Notes: generated by a model not told the origin, from the sequence alone. DNA of 64,000 nt from Mucilaginibacter straminoryzae (GCF_022953055.1 NZ_JALJEJ010000009.1:1-64000), one strand, 5' to 3'; shown: positions 37,570 to 46,829, counted from the first letter of the stretch. Made by a program: numbers and translations.

Positions 37570-38541
37570 TTATTTCTTTCTTTCGGTAGTGTAACGCACC
37601 AATTGCTCCAGCCCCGTACGGGCCTCCCCTTCCGGCATGGTATTTAATATCGCAAAGGCATCTTCCTGGTACTGCTTCATCTGGCTTTCGGCATACTGCA
37701 ACCCACCAGTGGTTTTTACAAAGTCGATGATCTGCGAGATCTTCTTTGGATCATTATTATGGTTCTTTACCAGGCCGATAATTCTTTTTTTATCGCCGGA
37801 TGAAGCGTTATTGAGGGAATAGATCAGCGGCAGGGTCATTTTCTTTTCTTTGATATCAATGCCCAGGGGTTTGCCCACGTCGTCCGTTCCAAAGTCGAAC
37901 ATATCGTCTTTGATCTGGAAAGCAATACCCACCTTTTCGCCGAACAAGCGCATCTTCTCTACAGTCTCTTTATCTGCACCGGCTGATGAAGCGCCGCATG
38001 CGCAGCATGATGCAATCAGCGAGGCTGTTTTTTGCCGTATCACTTCGTAATAAACGCCTTCGTCAAAATTCATGTGCCTGGCCTTTTCAAACTGTAACAG
38101 TTCGCCCTCGCTCATTTGTTTTACCGCATTAGAAAGAATCTTCAGCAACTCGAAATCATCGTTCTCTAGAGAAAGCAGCATACCCTTGGTCAGCAGGAAG
38201 TCGCCCACCAATACGGCAATCTTATTTTTCCAAAGCGCGTTGATAGAAAAGAAGCCGCGACGCTGGTAGGAGTTATCCACTACATCATCATGCACCAGCG
38301 AAGCAGTATGCACCAGTTCTACCAGCGCCGCACCACGGTGCGTAGCCTCAGTAATACCACCACAAAGACTGGCGGTAAAAAACACGAACATGGGCCTGAT
38401 CTGCTTGCCTTTTCTTTTTACTATGTAATGGGTAATACGATCGAGCAGCGGAACTGAGCTTTGCATAGATGCGCGGAACTTGTCTTCGAAGACATCTATT
38501 TCCGCAGCGATAGGTTTCTTAATTTCGTTGATGCTCAGCAT
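37570..38541 (-). CDS. Trans-polyprenyl diphosphate synthase
   Basis: A 323-residue isoprenyl chain-elongating enzyme. First aspartate-rich motif HDDVVDNSYQRRG (residues about 85-97), second DDMFDFGTDDVGKP (about 212-225), and GKQIRPMFVFF near the start. Small residues before the first motif suggest a long product (octaprenyl or solanesyl class, for menaquinone). The exact chain length cannot be read. It probably forms an operon with the TerC gene. Confidence 0.92.
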   Translation of the reverse strand: MLSINEIKKPIAAEIDVFEDKFRASMQSSVPLLDRITHYIVKRKGKQIRPMFVFFTASLCGGITEATHRGAALVELVHTASLVHDDVVDNSYQRRGFFSINALWKNKIAVLVGDFLLTKGMLLSLENDDFELLKILSNAVKQMSEGELLQFEKARHMNFDEGVYYEVIRQKTASLIASCCACGASSAGADKETVEKMRLFGEKVGIAFQIKDDMFDFGTDDVGKPLGIDIKEKKMTLPLIYSLNNASSGDKKRIIGLVKNHNNDPKKISQIIDFVKTTGGLQYAESQMKQYQEDAFAILNTMPEGEARTGLEQLVRYTTERKK

Positions 38542-38665
38542 TTAAAATTAAACAGGCGACAGCATTTTTGTTTTGCCTTAATTACCGGTAGCAAACATAG
38601 TAAAATTATTTAGCAGAGGCGTTTAAATACCCGCAAACAATAGCTTAATGCGCCACTATTCATAA

Positions 38666-38692
38666 AAAAAGGAGCGTTTTTCGCTCCTTTTT
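38666..38692. terminator. Strong intrinsic terminator
   Basis: Perfect 11-base arms AAAAAGGAGCG and CGCTCCTTTTT with a 5-nt loop, 22 bases past the stop of the minus-strand Thr/Pro-rich gene. Confidence 0.9.
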
Positions 38693-38714
38693 ACATATTA
38701 CTGAAACAACTTAA

Positions 38715-39113
38715 TTAACCTCTGGGAGGCGTTGTTGGGTGTGTAGGACTGGTTGGGCTGGTAGGTGTAGGTGTCGGGTTAGCCGGCGGTGTATTGGTCG
38801 GCGGCGTTGTTGGTGTTGGTGTGGTCGGCGTGGTTGTTGGCGTAGTCGGCATCGGGTTAGTTGGATTAGCCGGACTGGTTGGCGTTGTTGTTGGCGGCGT
38901 TGTCGGGTTATTCGGATTCGTCGGCGATGTCGGTGTGGTAGTCGGCGTGGTTGTTGGCGACTTACGTGAACGCTTGCGCGGCGTAGTGTCCTGCTGCATG
39001 GTTTGTACTGAAACTACTTTATCGGCAGATACTTTTGCGTTCGGTGTTTGGGCTATGGCATATTCAAATGCACAGGCTGCAATAGCGGCCATCATTAAAC
39101 TCGTCTTTTTCAT
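38715..39113 (-). CDS. Exported Thr/Pro-rich low-complexity protein
   Basis: A 132-residue protein. ATG 39113 gives a signal peptide (MKKTSLMMAAIAACAFEYAIAQ); the longer frame upstream has no such start. After a short linker and a basic patch (PRKRSRKSP), the last 80 or so residues are almost only T, P, N and S in irregular repeats (TTTPTSPTNPN, PTTTPTSPANP). Such a region is unfolded, could span the envelope or be glycosylated, and contains no catalytic motif. Function unknown. The opposite strand is open only because of the repeated codons. Confidence 0.7.
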   Translation of the reverse strand: MKKTSLMMAAIAACAFEYAIAQTPNAKVSADKVVSVQTMQQDTTPRKRSRKSPTTTPTTTPTSPTNPNNPTTPPTTTPTSPANPTNPMPTTPTTTPTTPTPTTPPTNTPPANPTPTPTSPTSPTHPTTPPRG

Positions 39114-39292
39114 AGCTTTACTTGATTTTTGGTTTAAAAAATTTAACCATTGATTATAATTACAACTTTCTAAAGCCGGTATGGTTTCAATAAAATGAAA
39201 AAAGACGTTTATCGGCCAATGAAATACTGTTGCTAAAACCAAAGCCAACTAACAAGTTTTATTAACTTCGTGTTGATCTTACACCTGTACTC

Positions 39293-40189
39293 ATGAACTT
39301 AAAAACCGCCCTCCTACTGCTCTTAACTTCCTTTACGGCAAGTGTAAACGCGCAGACATCAGCTGTACTTTTTGCTGCTGATACCAAACCGCAGCTGATT
39401 TCAAAACAGTTTAAATTTACCGAGGGCCCTGCGACGGATAAAAAAGGAAATGTGTTTTTTACCGACCAACCAAATAACCAGATCTGGGAATACAGCGCGG
39501 AAGGCCAGCTAAGTTTGTTTATGGATAATGCCAAACGATCTAACGGGATGTATTTCGATGCGAAAGGCAACCTGATCTCTTGCGCGGATGAGCAGGATGA
39601 GCTGATCTCGATCAGTCCTGATAAAAAGATCAAGATTCTTTTGAAGGAATATCAGGGTAAGCTAATGAACGGCCCGAATGACGTTTGGATAGACCGTAAA
39701 ACCGGCGGCATGTATTTTACAGACCCCTATTATCAACGCGAATACTGGACACGCACCAAGCCAGATCTTGACAAACAAAATGTTTATTATCTACCTAAGG
39801 GCGCTTCAGAACCTATAATTATTGGCGGCGATTTTAAACAACCGAATGGTATTACCGGTACACCCGACGGTAAATATTTATATGTGGCAGATATTGGTGC
39901 TAATAAAACTTACCGTTTTACCCGTAATGCAGACGGAACACTCTCTAACAAAACACTTTTTGCATCGCAAGGCTCTGACGGCATGACCATCGATGAACTC
40001 GGTAATATTTACCTTACCGGCAAAGGTGTTACCGTTTACTCGCCCGAAGGAAAACAAATAGCGCATATTGATATTCCGGAGCCGTGGACCGCGAATCTAT
40101 GCTTCGCCGGAAAGCATAAAGACCAACTTTTTATTACCGCTTCAACAGCCGTTTATGTGCTACCTATGAAAGTACACGGCGTAGAATAA
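39293..40189 (+). CDS. Exported SMP-30/gluconolactonase-like protein
   Basis: A 298-residue six-bladed beta-propeller with a signal peptide (MNLKTALLLLLTSFTASVNA). Metal-binding positions are the Glu in KFTEGPATDKKGNVFFTD, Asn in GKLMNGPNDVWIDRKTGGMYFTD, and Asp in GSDGMTIDELGN. The family hydrolyses sugar lactones such as gluconolactone. Substrate is inferred from family only. Confidence 0.9.
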   Translation: MNLKTALLLLLTSFTASVNAQTSAVLFAADTKPQLISKQFKFTEGPATDKKGNVFFTDQPNNQIWEYSAEGQLSLFMDNAKRSNGMYFDAKGNLISCADEQDELISISPDKKIKILLKEYQGKLMNGPNDVWIDRKTGGMYFTDPYYQREYWTRTKPDLDKQNVYYLPKGASEPIIIGGDFKQPNGITGTPDGKYLYVADIGANKTYRFTRNADGTLSNKTLFASQGSDGMTIDELGNIYLTGKGVTVYSPEGKQIAHIDIPEPWTANLCFAGKHKDQLFITASTAVYVLPMKVHGVE

Positions 40190-40202
40190 TTACATTATTT
40201 AA

Positions 40203-40268
40203 ACTAATTCTAAATAAATATTGCAAAGCAATGACTTGTTCTTATCTTTGCGCTTAGAATTAGTCTAA
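40203..40268 (+). promoter_or_regulatory. Promoter with flanking inverted Fur-like sites
   Basis: TTG at 40221-40223, a 19-base spacer and TATCTTTG at 40243-40250 form a good Bacteroidota promoter, 24 bases before the receptor ATG. It is flanked by ACTAATTCTAA (40203-40213) and its exact reverse complement TTAGAATTAGT (40254-40264). The right copy is part of the palindrome TTAGA-attag-TCTAA (40254-40268). The arrangement suggests an iron-type repressor acting on the receptor gene, which is an inference. Confidence 0.6.
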
Positions 40269-40274
40269 ATAAGA

Positions 40275-42710
40275 ATGAAATATACTAATACTTTCACAAA
40301 ACTTCTTTTCAGTTTATTGTTACTGCTACCCTTTGCGCTTTTTGCAACGGAAAACGAGGTAGCTACCGGCAAAGTAGCCGGCACTATTACCAGCACCGAT
40401 GGTAAACCCGTACCGGACGCCACCGTTACCCTGATAGAACTAAAGCGTTCTGTTTCTACACAAGCAAACGGCACCTATTTATTACAGCAGGTAAAACCGG
40501 GTTCTTATACCCTGGCAGTTACCTTCATCGGGGCGGAAACCCAGCAAAAAACCATTGAAGTAGCATTGGGAAAAACCACCACTGCCAACTTCACTTTATC
40601 TGAAACTTCTAAACAGATACAGGAAGTGGTGGTTAGCTCTGGCAAAACGCTAAACAGCAAACGCCCTACGCTGGATAAAGCCGGCATCAGTCCGCTTGAT
40701 CTGCCACAAAGTACGGGATATGTGAGCAGCCAGGTAATGCGTGACCAGCAGGTGAACCGCCTCGCCGACGCCGTGCGCAATGTTAGCGGCGTAACATTAA
40801 CCCAAAGCCGCGGCGGCACGTCTGAAACTTTTAGCGCCCGCGGTTACAGCATTGGTATCGGCGGCGGCTCCGGAAGTATATTCAAGAACGGCGTGTTATC
40901 TAATACATCTAACTTCCCCGAAACTGCCGGGTTAGAATCTGTTGAAGTGTTAAAAGGAAGCTCTGCCCTTTTATATGGCAATACGTCGGGCGGACTGATC
41001 ATTAATATGGTTACCAAAAAGCCAAAGTTTGAGCAGGGCGGCGAGGTTTCTTTCCGCACGGGCAGCAATAATGCGTACAAACCGGTTGTAGATGTTTATG
41101 GCCCTGTTTCTAAAGACCTGGCTTACCGTTTGGTGACTACCTATTCGCACGAGGGCAGCTACCGCGACCAGGTGAAGGGCGACCGTTTTTATGTGAATCC
41201 TTCTTTATTGTATAATGCAGGTAAAAGCACCACCATTTTAGTAGAAGGCGATTTCCTGAAATCAAACCTGACACCAGATTGGGGTTTAGGTACCATCGGC
41301 GGACAAACCATTCCTAACGTTCCGCGCTCGCGTTTTATCAATACCAACTGGGCCTTTAACCACATGAACCAATACACCGGCGATGTAAATGTGAACCACA
41401 ATTTCAGCGATAACTGGCGCCTGAACGCCATTGCATCTGTACAATCTACTGCCATCAATGCATATGGTTCTGGCTTGCCAAATAATATCCTGGCAAATGG
41501 CGATTGGTCGCGAGGTTTACAACGTACCAATACCAAAGAGAATAACTATACCGGCCAATTAAACTTGACCGGCCGATTTAGCACGGGTTTTCTGGGCCAT
41601 CAGTTGCTGGTAGGTACAGATGCGGCACGAGTGATTAACTTTAATAATGGTTATACAATAAATGGCAAGTCGGGAAGCTATACCTATGACCAAATAAATG
41701 TTATTGACCCTTTAAAGTACACTGCGCGTACAGATATACCCGACGCAGTGGCTATTACCACCACCCGTTCACCCGCTAATCGTTGGGGCGCCTACGTGCA
41801 AGACCTGGTTACCATTGTACCAAAAGTGAAGGTGCTGGCAGGTGTGCGCTACTCTTTACAACGCACCCAATTAGTGGATACCACTTTCCTGATTACCGGC
41901 AGGAAATCGCAGAACACTTTTGCTAATACCTACAGCGCATTCTCACCAAAAGCGGCGTTAATCTACCAGCCGATTAGCACCACTTCTATCTATGCGAGCT
42001 ACAGCAATAACTTTATTGTAAATACCGGTACGGATATTTCCGGCCGCGCTTTAGACCCTTCTACTGTCGACCAGTACGAAGCAGGTATCAAAAACGAATT
42101 CTTCAATGGCAAGCTATCTGCCAACCTGAGCGTTTACCGCATCCGTAATAGCAACCTCGCTGTAGCTGCACCTTTTGGTGCTGACGGTAAACCCAATTCT
42201 AATACTACCTTTAAACAGCTAAACGGACAAACCACCAGCGATGGCTTTGAGCTTGATTTGAACGGAAACTTGTCTAAGTACTTCTATTTTATTGCCGGTT
42301 ATGGTTATAACTATGCCCGCTACACCAAAACCACGGGTTTAAAAGGCTCGCCGAATGAAGGCGAACGCCTGGTGAACAACCCTCGCCATACGGCTAACGG
42401 CAGCGCTTTCTATACTTTCCATAAAGCCTTTCTTAAAGGTGTAAAAGTTGGCGCTTCGGCATTCTATACCGGCGCACGGTATGGCGGTTACAACAACACC
42501 GTTGGCCAAACTCAAACTTACAACAGGCAGGTGCCGCTTAAGGGGTTCACCACGGTAGACCTGAGCGCAGGTTACACCTACACCCGGTTCTCTATACTGG
42601 CAAGCGTTACAAACGTAGGCAATACGCTGAGTTACCTGATCCATGATAACTACAGTATTACGCCCATTGCCCCCCGACAATTCTTTACTACGATAGCTTA
42701 TAAATTTTAA
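40275..42710 (+). CDS. TonB-dependent siderophore-type receptor
   Basis: An 811-residue outer-membrane receptor. Signal peptide residues 1-24, carboxypeptidase-regulatory-like domain about 30-115 (GTITSTDGKPVPDATVTLIEL), plug about 140-250 (RLADAVRNVSGVTLTQSRGG, SVEVLKGSSALLYGNTSGGLI), and a barrel ending FFTTIAYKF. The plug wording is that of FhuA/FepA-type ferric-siderophore receptors. The promoter has paired Fur-like sites. It has its own terminator, so it is a single-gene unit. Confidence 0.93.
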   Translation: MKYTNTFTKLLFSLLLLLPFALFATENEVATGKVAGTITSTDGKPVPDATVTLIELKRSVSTQANGTYLLQQVKPGSYTLAVTFIGAETQQKTIEVALGKTTTANFTLSETSKQIQEVVVSSGKTLNSKRPTLDKAGISPLDLPQSTGYVSSQVMRDQQVNRLADAVRNVSGVTLTQSRGGTSETFSARGYSIGIGGGSGSIFKNGVLSNTSNFPETAGLESVEVLKGSSALLYGNTSGGLIINMVTKKPKFEQGGEVSFRTGSNNAYKPVVDVYGPVSKDLAYRLVTTYSHEGSYRDQVKGDRFYVNPSLLYNAGKSTTILVEGDFLKSNLTPDWGLGTIGGQTIPNVPRSRFINTNWAFNHMNQYTGDVNVNHNFSDNWRLNAIASVQSTAINAYGSGLPNNILANGDWSRGLQRTNTKENNYTGQLNLTGRFSTGFLGHQLLVGTDAARVINFNNGYTINGKSGSYTYDQINVIDPLKYTARTDIPDAVAITTTRSPANRWGAYVQDLVTIVPKVKVLAGVRYSLQRTQLVDTTFLITGRKSQNTFANTYSAFSPKAALIYQPISTTSIYASYSNNFIVNTGTDISGRALDPSTVDQYEAGIKNEFFNGKLSANLSVYRIRNSNLAVAAPFGADGKPNSNTTFKQLNGQTTSDGFELDLNGNLSKYFYFIAGYGYNYARYTKTTGLKGSPNEGERLVNNPRHTANGSAFYTFHKAFLKGVKVGASAFYTGARYGGYNNTVGQTQTYNRQVPLKGFTTVDLSAGYTYTRFSILASVTNVGNTLSYLIHDNYSITPIAPRQFFTTIAYKF

Positions 42711-42719
42711 GCGCAAGAG

Positions 42720-42740
42720 CCCCTCGAATGAGGGGTTTCT
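42720..42740 (+). terminator. Intrinsic terminator of the TonB receptor gene
   Basis: CCCCTC and GAGGGG pair around GAAT, followed by TTTCTTATTTT, 10 bases past the stop. Confidence 0.75.
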
Positions 42741-42783
42741 TATTTTATACTACTGTGCATTTGCTATCTTTAGAAAAAACCCC

Positions 42784-43140
42784 ATGCCTTACGACCCACT
42801 TCTTGCCGAACGCCTGCGCCAGGCGCTGAAAACTATCTACGGAGTGAAGGAAAACTTTAAGTTCGGCGGACCATCGTTCAGTATAAATGATACGGTTTTT
42901 ATCCGCGCTCACCACGACGGCAATATCATGCAGCGTTGTAAAAAAGAACGAACGGATGAACTGCTGAAACTCTCGGGCGTAAAACCTTTAGCAATGAAAG
43001 GTAAAGCAGTACAGGGCTGGCTAATTGTTGATAGCGAATTGATCCGGACAGACGAGGATTTAAACTTCTGGATTGAGGTTGCAATGTATTCTATTGAAGA
43101 AGCGAAGCCAACTACTAAAAGAAAACGAAAAAGTCAATGA
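42784..43140 (+). CDS. TfoX N-terminal domain-like protein
   Basis: A 118-residue protein with the TfoX_N-like alpha/beta pattern: LLAERLRQALKTIYGV at the start, KFGGPSFSINDTVFIRAHHD (equivalent of the MFGG strand-turn), then CKKERTDELLKLSGVKPLAM and GWLIVDSE. The C-terminal tail is basic (TTKRKRKSQ). TfoX/Sxy proteins regulate competence in Gammaproteobacteria, but isolated domains here have no known role. The next 179 bases, up to the ATP-grasp gene, are very AT-rich with no clear -7 box. Confidence 0.78.
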   Translation: MPYDPLLAERLRQALKTIYGVKENFKFGGPSFSINDTVFIRAHHDGNIMQRCKKERTDELLKLSGVKPLAMKGKAVQGWLIVDSELIRTDEDLNFWIEVAMYSIEEAKPTTKRKRKSQ

Positions 43141-43319
43141 CTTTTTTAAACATCAACCTTTTATCATCGAAATTTTCCCAAAAAAAAATCAAAATAGGCA
43201 AAAAACGGATTTAACATCTCCTATTTTTTATAAAAACCACCTATTACAGTCAATTTTTAATTTTTGTATCATTTTTTGGATATGATTTAATATTTTAACA
43301 AAAAATATTAAATATTTTA

Positions 43320-44801
43320 ATGCAGGAAAGCGATTTTTTTAACGGATACAAAGCTATTTCAAATGTTTGGGACGAAATGTATGCGTCTAATCTTGCCGTT
43401 CGCTCACCCTACGAGCGCGTAATTGATTATTTAGCCTTAGAATCTGTTGAAGATCTGAATAAAAAGGAAGAACTGGCCCAACGCCTGTTCATGAAGCAGG
43501 GAATTACCTTTACGGTTTATAATAGCGGTGAAGGTATCGAGAAGATTTTTCCTTTTGATATTATTCCGCGCATCATCACCTCTGCCGAATGGGACTTTGT
43601 AGAAAAAGGCATCAAACAACGCCTTACCGCGCTGAACCTTTTCTTGAAAGACATCTACCACAACCAATTTATTGTTAAGGATAACATCGTCCCGATAGAC
43701 GTGATCTACTCGTGCCCCCACTTTTTGCGCGAGATGTACCAGGTAGGTGTGCCTTATGATATTTACGTACACATTGCCGGCATCGACCTGATCCGTGATG
43801 AGAATGGCGACTTCCTGGTACTGGAAGATAATTTGCGCACACCGTCCGGCGTGAGCTATATGCTGGAGAACCGCGAGATCACCAAACGTCTTTTTCCCGA
43901 TTTGCTACCCAGCTGCGGCGTGCGTGGGGTAAACGAATACCCAACCCTACTGTATAAAAACCTGCAGTCGCTTTCGCCGCGGCAGATCAGTAACCCGACA
44001 GTGGTCTTATTGAGTCCGGGTATCTATAATTCAGCCTATTTCGAACATACCACACTCGCCCGCTTAATGGGTGTAGAACTGGTTGAGGGGCGCGACCTGG
44101 TGGTGAACAACCAAAAGGTATACATGAAAACCACCATCGGCCTGCAGCAGGTGGATGTGATCTACCGTCGTGTAGACGACGAGTTTCTGGATCCGCTGGT
44201 ATTTAAGCCCGAAAGTATATTAGGTGTGGCTGGCATCATGGGTGCCTACCGCAAAGGAAACGTTGCTATTGTAAATGCCATTGGTAATGGCGTAGCCGAT
44301 GACAAGGCAATTTACAGTTATGTACCAGACATGATCAGGTACTACCTGAACGAGGAACCGATTCTGAAGAACGTACCAACCTATAGGTTAAGCAACCCTG
44401 ACGCACGGGAATTCGTCTTCGCCAACATCAATAAAATGGTGGTGAAGAAAACTAACGAAAGCGGTGGTTATGGTATGCTGATGGGGCACGCGGCCAGCGA
44501 GCAGGAAATTGAACGTTACAAACAGGAGATACTAAAAGCGCCGCGAAACTTTATCGCGCAGCCCACTATTGCGCTGTCCACCGCGCCATGCTATATACAA
44601 GGTAAACTGCAGCCCCGGCGGATTGATTTACGGCCGTACGCACTTTGCGGCCCTTCTGGAATTGAAATAGTACCAGGCGGATTGACGCGCGTTGCCCTAA
44701 AAGAAGGATCGCTGGTGGTAAACAGTTCGCAGGGCGGCGGTAGTAAGGATACGTGGGTGCTAACCCCTCCATCCCCTAAAGGGGAAGTAACGAAAATATG
44801 A
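43320..44801 (+). CDS. Circularly permuted ATP-grasp protein
   Basis: A 493-residue member of the circularly permuted ATP-grasp type 2 family (formerly DUF404/DUF407). Recognisable segments are LFLKDIYHNQFIVKDNIVP, the HIAGIDLIRDENGDFLVLED strand pair, NLRTPSGVSYMLENR, VDVIYRRVDDEFLDPLVF and KKTNESGGYGMLMGHAAS. The family is predicted to form amide bonds on a peptide. The last residues (LTPPSPKGEVTKI) are encoded by an interspersed repeat that has replaced the normal 3' end. It is the first gene of an operon with Alpha-E and transglutaminase genes. Confidence 0.9.
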   Translation: MQESDFFNGYKAISNVWDEMYASNLAVRSPYERVIDYLALESVEDLNKKEELAQRLFMKQGITFTVYNSGEGIEKIFPFDIIPRIITSAEWDFVEKGIKQRLTALNLFLKDIYHNQFIVKDNIVPIDVIYSCPHFLREMYQVGVPYDIYVHIAGIDLIRDENGDFLVLEDNLRTPSGVSYMLENREITKRLFPDLLPSCGVRGVNEYPTLLYKNLQSLSPRQISNPTVVLLSPGIYNSAYFEHTTLARLMGVELVEGRDLVVNNQKVYMKTTIGLQQVDVIYRRVDDEFLDPLVFKPESILGVAGIMGAYRKGNVAIVNAIGNGVADDKAIYSYVPDMIRYYLNEEPILKNVPTYRLSNPDAREFVFANINKMVVKKTNESGGYGMLMGHAASEQEIERYKQEILKAPRNFIAQPTIALSTAPCYIQGKLQPRRIDLRPYALCGPSGIEIVPGGLTRVALKEGSLVVNSSQGGGSKDTWVLTPPSPKGEVTKI

Positions 44802-44855
44802 TTTTGGAAATTAAATAAGGTATTGAATAAGTAAAAGCCCCCTTAGGGGTTGGGG
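44763..44855. repeat. Interspersed inverted repeat at the 3' end of the ATP-grasp gene
   Basis: ACCCCTCCATCCCCTAAAGG (from 44763) and GCCCCCTTAGGGGTTGGGG (ending 44855) are imperfect inverted copies. Each has its own small hairpin (CCCCTaaaGGGG at 44773-44784, CCCCTtaGGGG-like at 44840). The left arm is translated as TPPSPKGE at the end of the ATP-grasp protein; the right arm lies just before the Alpha-E start codon. Confidence 0.75.
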
Positions 44856-44862
44856 TATATAA

Positions 44863-45798
44863 ATGTTAAGCAGAGTTGCAGCAAGTTTTTATTGGTTAAG
44901 TCGTTACGTAGAGCGTAGCGACGGTATTTTAAGGATGCTCAAGATTAATTACGCCTCGTCGCAGGATGCCATTCATGGTTTTACATGGGATCCGGTGATC
45001 GGCATTTTTGCCGGGGGTGATTATGAACTGGCGGGTAAGTTACAGAACGATAGCCGCGCGGTAATTAAATACATGGTGTCTGACAAAGAGAACCAGAACT
45101 CCATCATCAGTATTGTTACCATGGCCAGGGAAAACGCCCGCAGTGTGCAGGAGCATATTTCTACAGACTTGTGGCAATGCCTCAATGAGTATTACCACAC
45201 GGTAAAAGATATCAACCTGGGGGTACGCTTTAAAAAAGAAGACCCCATCAGTGTACTCGACGTGCTGATCAAACAGGTTATGCTGTATTATGGTACCGCC
45301 GAGGTAACCATGGAACGTGGACCGGGACGCAGTTTCATGAATATCGGAAAATACCTCGAGCGGGCCATACAGTCTATCGATGTACTCATGATCAAGTTTA
45401 ATTCCATCAGCGACAATCCGGACCTGATCACCGACACCACTTACTGGAAACACCTGCTATTATCTTTAGGTGGTTACGAAATTTACCTGAAAACCTACCG
45501 CGACGGCCTGGAAGCGCAGAACGTACTGGAGCAGGTGATCCTGAACAACGATTTCCCCCGTTCGGTTATTTACTCAGTAGATCATATTCAGCGTTACTTT
45601 AACCGCCTGCAAAATGATAGCAGCCTTAGCGCCTACCAGGAAGTATCTTTCTATATTGGCAAACTGCAAAGCCGTATAAAATATACCCCTTTGAAAACCC
45701 TGCAAGGCGCTGCCCTGCACGAATTTTTAACCGGCATTAAAGATGAGCTTTACCAGATTGGTAATTTGCTGAACGAACGGTATTTTGCAAACTCTTAA
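44863..45798 (+). CDS. Alpha-E domain protein
   Basis: A 311-residue all-helical protein of the Alpha-E family. It opens with the typical MLSRVAASFYWLSRYVERSD and includes MARENARSVQEHISTDLWQCLNEYY. The domain is nearly always beside a circularly permuted ATP-grasp gene and a transglutaminase-like gene, as here, and is thought to work with the ligase, though its chemistry is not established. The 61-base gap upstream holds half of a palindromic repeat. Confidence 0.9.
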   Translation: MLSRVAASFYWLSRYVERSDGILRMLKINYASSQDAIHGFTWDPVIGIFAGGDYELAGKLQNDSRAVIKYMVSDKENQNSIISIVTMARENARSVQEHISTDLWQCLNEYYHTVKDINLGVRFKKEDPISVLDVLIKQVMLYYGTAEVTMERGPGRSFMNIGKYLERAIQSIDVLMIKFNSISDNPDLITDTTYWKHLLLSLGGYEIYLKTYRDGLEAQNVLEQVILNNDFPRSVIYSVDHIQRYFNRLQNDSSLSAYQEVSFYIGKLQSRIKYTPLKTLQGAALHEFLTGIKDELYQIGNLLNERYFANS

Positions 45799-45813
45799 GA
45801 TTGATTAAACCCC

Positions 45814-46809
45814 ATGCCCGAATTTAAAATTCAGCATATCACCAGATACACCTATGATGGCCCTGTTCGCGACAGTGCCAACCAGATCATCCTTTTCCCA
45901 ATTGTTGATATTTACCAGGAAGTGCTTAAGCACGATCTGAGCATTACCGGTAATCCGTTGGTAGATACCCATATTGACTATTACGGTAATGAAGTAGGCA
46001 GCTTTACCCTGAGCGAACCGCATGATCAGCTGGTGATCAGCTCGAATGTGATTGTAAACACCCACCATCGACCGCTTCCGGTGGATGATATTTTCCCTGA
46101 ACACCAGTGGGATGCTTTGAAAGATTTGAAATACACCGTTCCGTACATCGATTTCCTTCGCCTTGACTATTTCGAAGGACAGGACGATCTACAGGGAATT
46201 GTTGAAGCCGAGAAGATTAACCACGAAACACCCTACCAGGTAGCGTTAAGGTTTTGCGAATACGTTTACAGGAACTTCGAGTACATTAAAGGCGTAACTA
46301 CGGTAGAAACACGAATTGATGAGATCTGGAAACTAAAAGCCGGCGTTTGCCAGGACTTTGCCCATATGCTGACAGAAATGCTGCGAATGGTTGGCATTCC
46401 AGCCAGGTACGTCAGCGGCTATATCTGCCCTAACCGCAACGGCATGCGCGGCGAAGGTGCAACCCATGCCTGGGCCGAAGCTTTTATCCCAAATTTCGGT
46501 TGGCTGGGCCTCGACCCTACCAATAATTGCATCGCTAATGAAACCCACGTCCGCTTAGCGGTAGGGCGAAATTTTTCTGACTGCTCACCGGTAAAAGGAG
46601 TTTATAAAGGCCCCTATGGCCATCATTTGAATGTTTCTGTTTCTGTAGGTTATAAGGATGACGAGCCGGAACCAGAGGTAAATTTATTTGTAGACAAAGT
46701 AGTTAAACCGAGCACATCACCCGTAACTACATCTGAGCCTGCAAAGAACAGCTACCAGCGTTACCTGGAAATGATCCAACAGCAGCAGCAGCAACAACAA
46801 CAGCAGTAG
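45814..46809 (+). CDS. Transglutaminase-like protein with polyglutamine tail
   Basis: A 331-residue protein with the bacterial transglutaminase N-terminal beta domain (residues about 1-85, FKIQHITRYTYDGPVRDSAN) and a papain-like core. Catalytic Cys is in KAGVCQDFAHMLTEMLRMVG, His in GEGATHAWAEAFIP, and Asp in GWLGLDPTNN. The protein ends in ten consecutive Gln encoded by mixed CAA/CAG codons (from about 46777). It is the third gene of the ATP-grasp/Alpha-E set and may cut or transfer amide-linked peptides. Confidence 0.9.
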   Translation: MPEFKIQHITRYTYDGPVRDSANQIILFPIVDIYQEVLKHDLSITGNPLVDTHIDYYGNEVGSFTLSEPHDQLVISSNVIVNTHHRPLPVDDIFPEHQWDALKDLKYTVPYIDFLRLDYFEGQDDLQGIVEAEKINHETPYQVALRFCEYVYRNFEYIKGVTTVETRIDEIWKLKAGVCQDFAHMLTEMLRMVGIPARYVSGYICPNRNGMRGEGATHAWAEAFIPNFGWLGLDPTNNCIANETHVRLAVGRNFSDCSPVKGVYKGPYGHHLNVSVSVGYKDDEPEPEVNLFVDKVVKPSTSPVTTSEPAKNSYQRYLEMIQQQQQQQQQQ

Positions 46810-46829
46810 CTGCTTAAAGGAATTCATAC

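Noticed and set aside
38739..39153. Long plus-strand frames rich in Gly/Val or Arg/Cys
   Set aside because: They are opposite-strand readings of the Thr/Pro repeat codons of the 38715-39113 gene.
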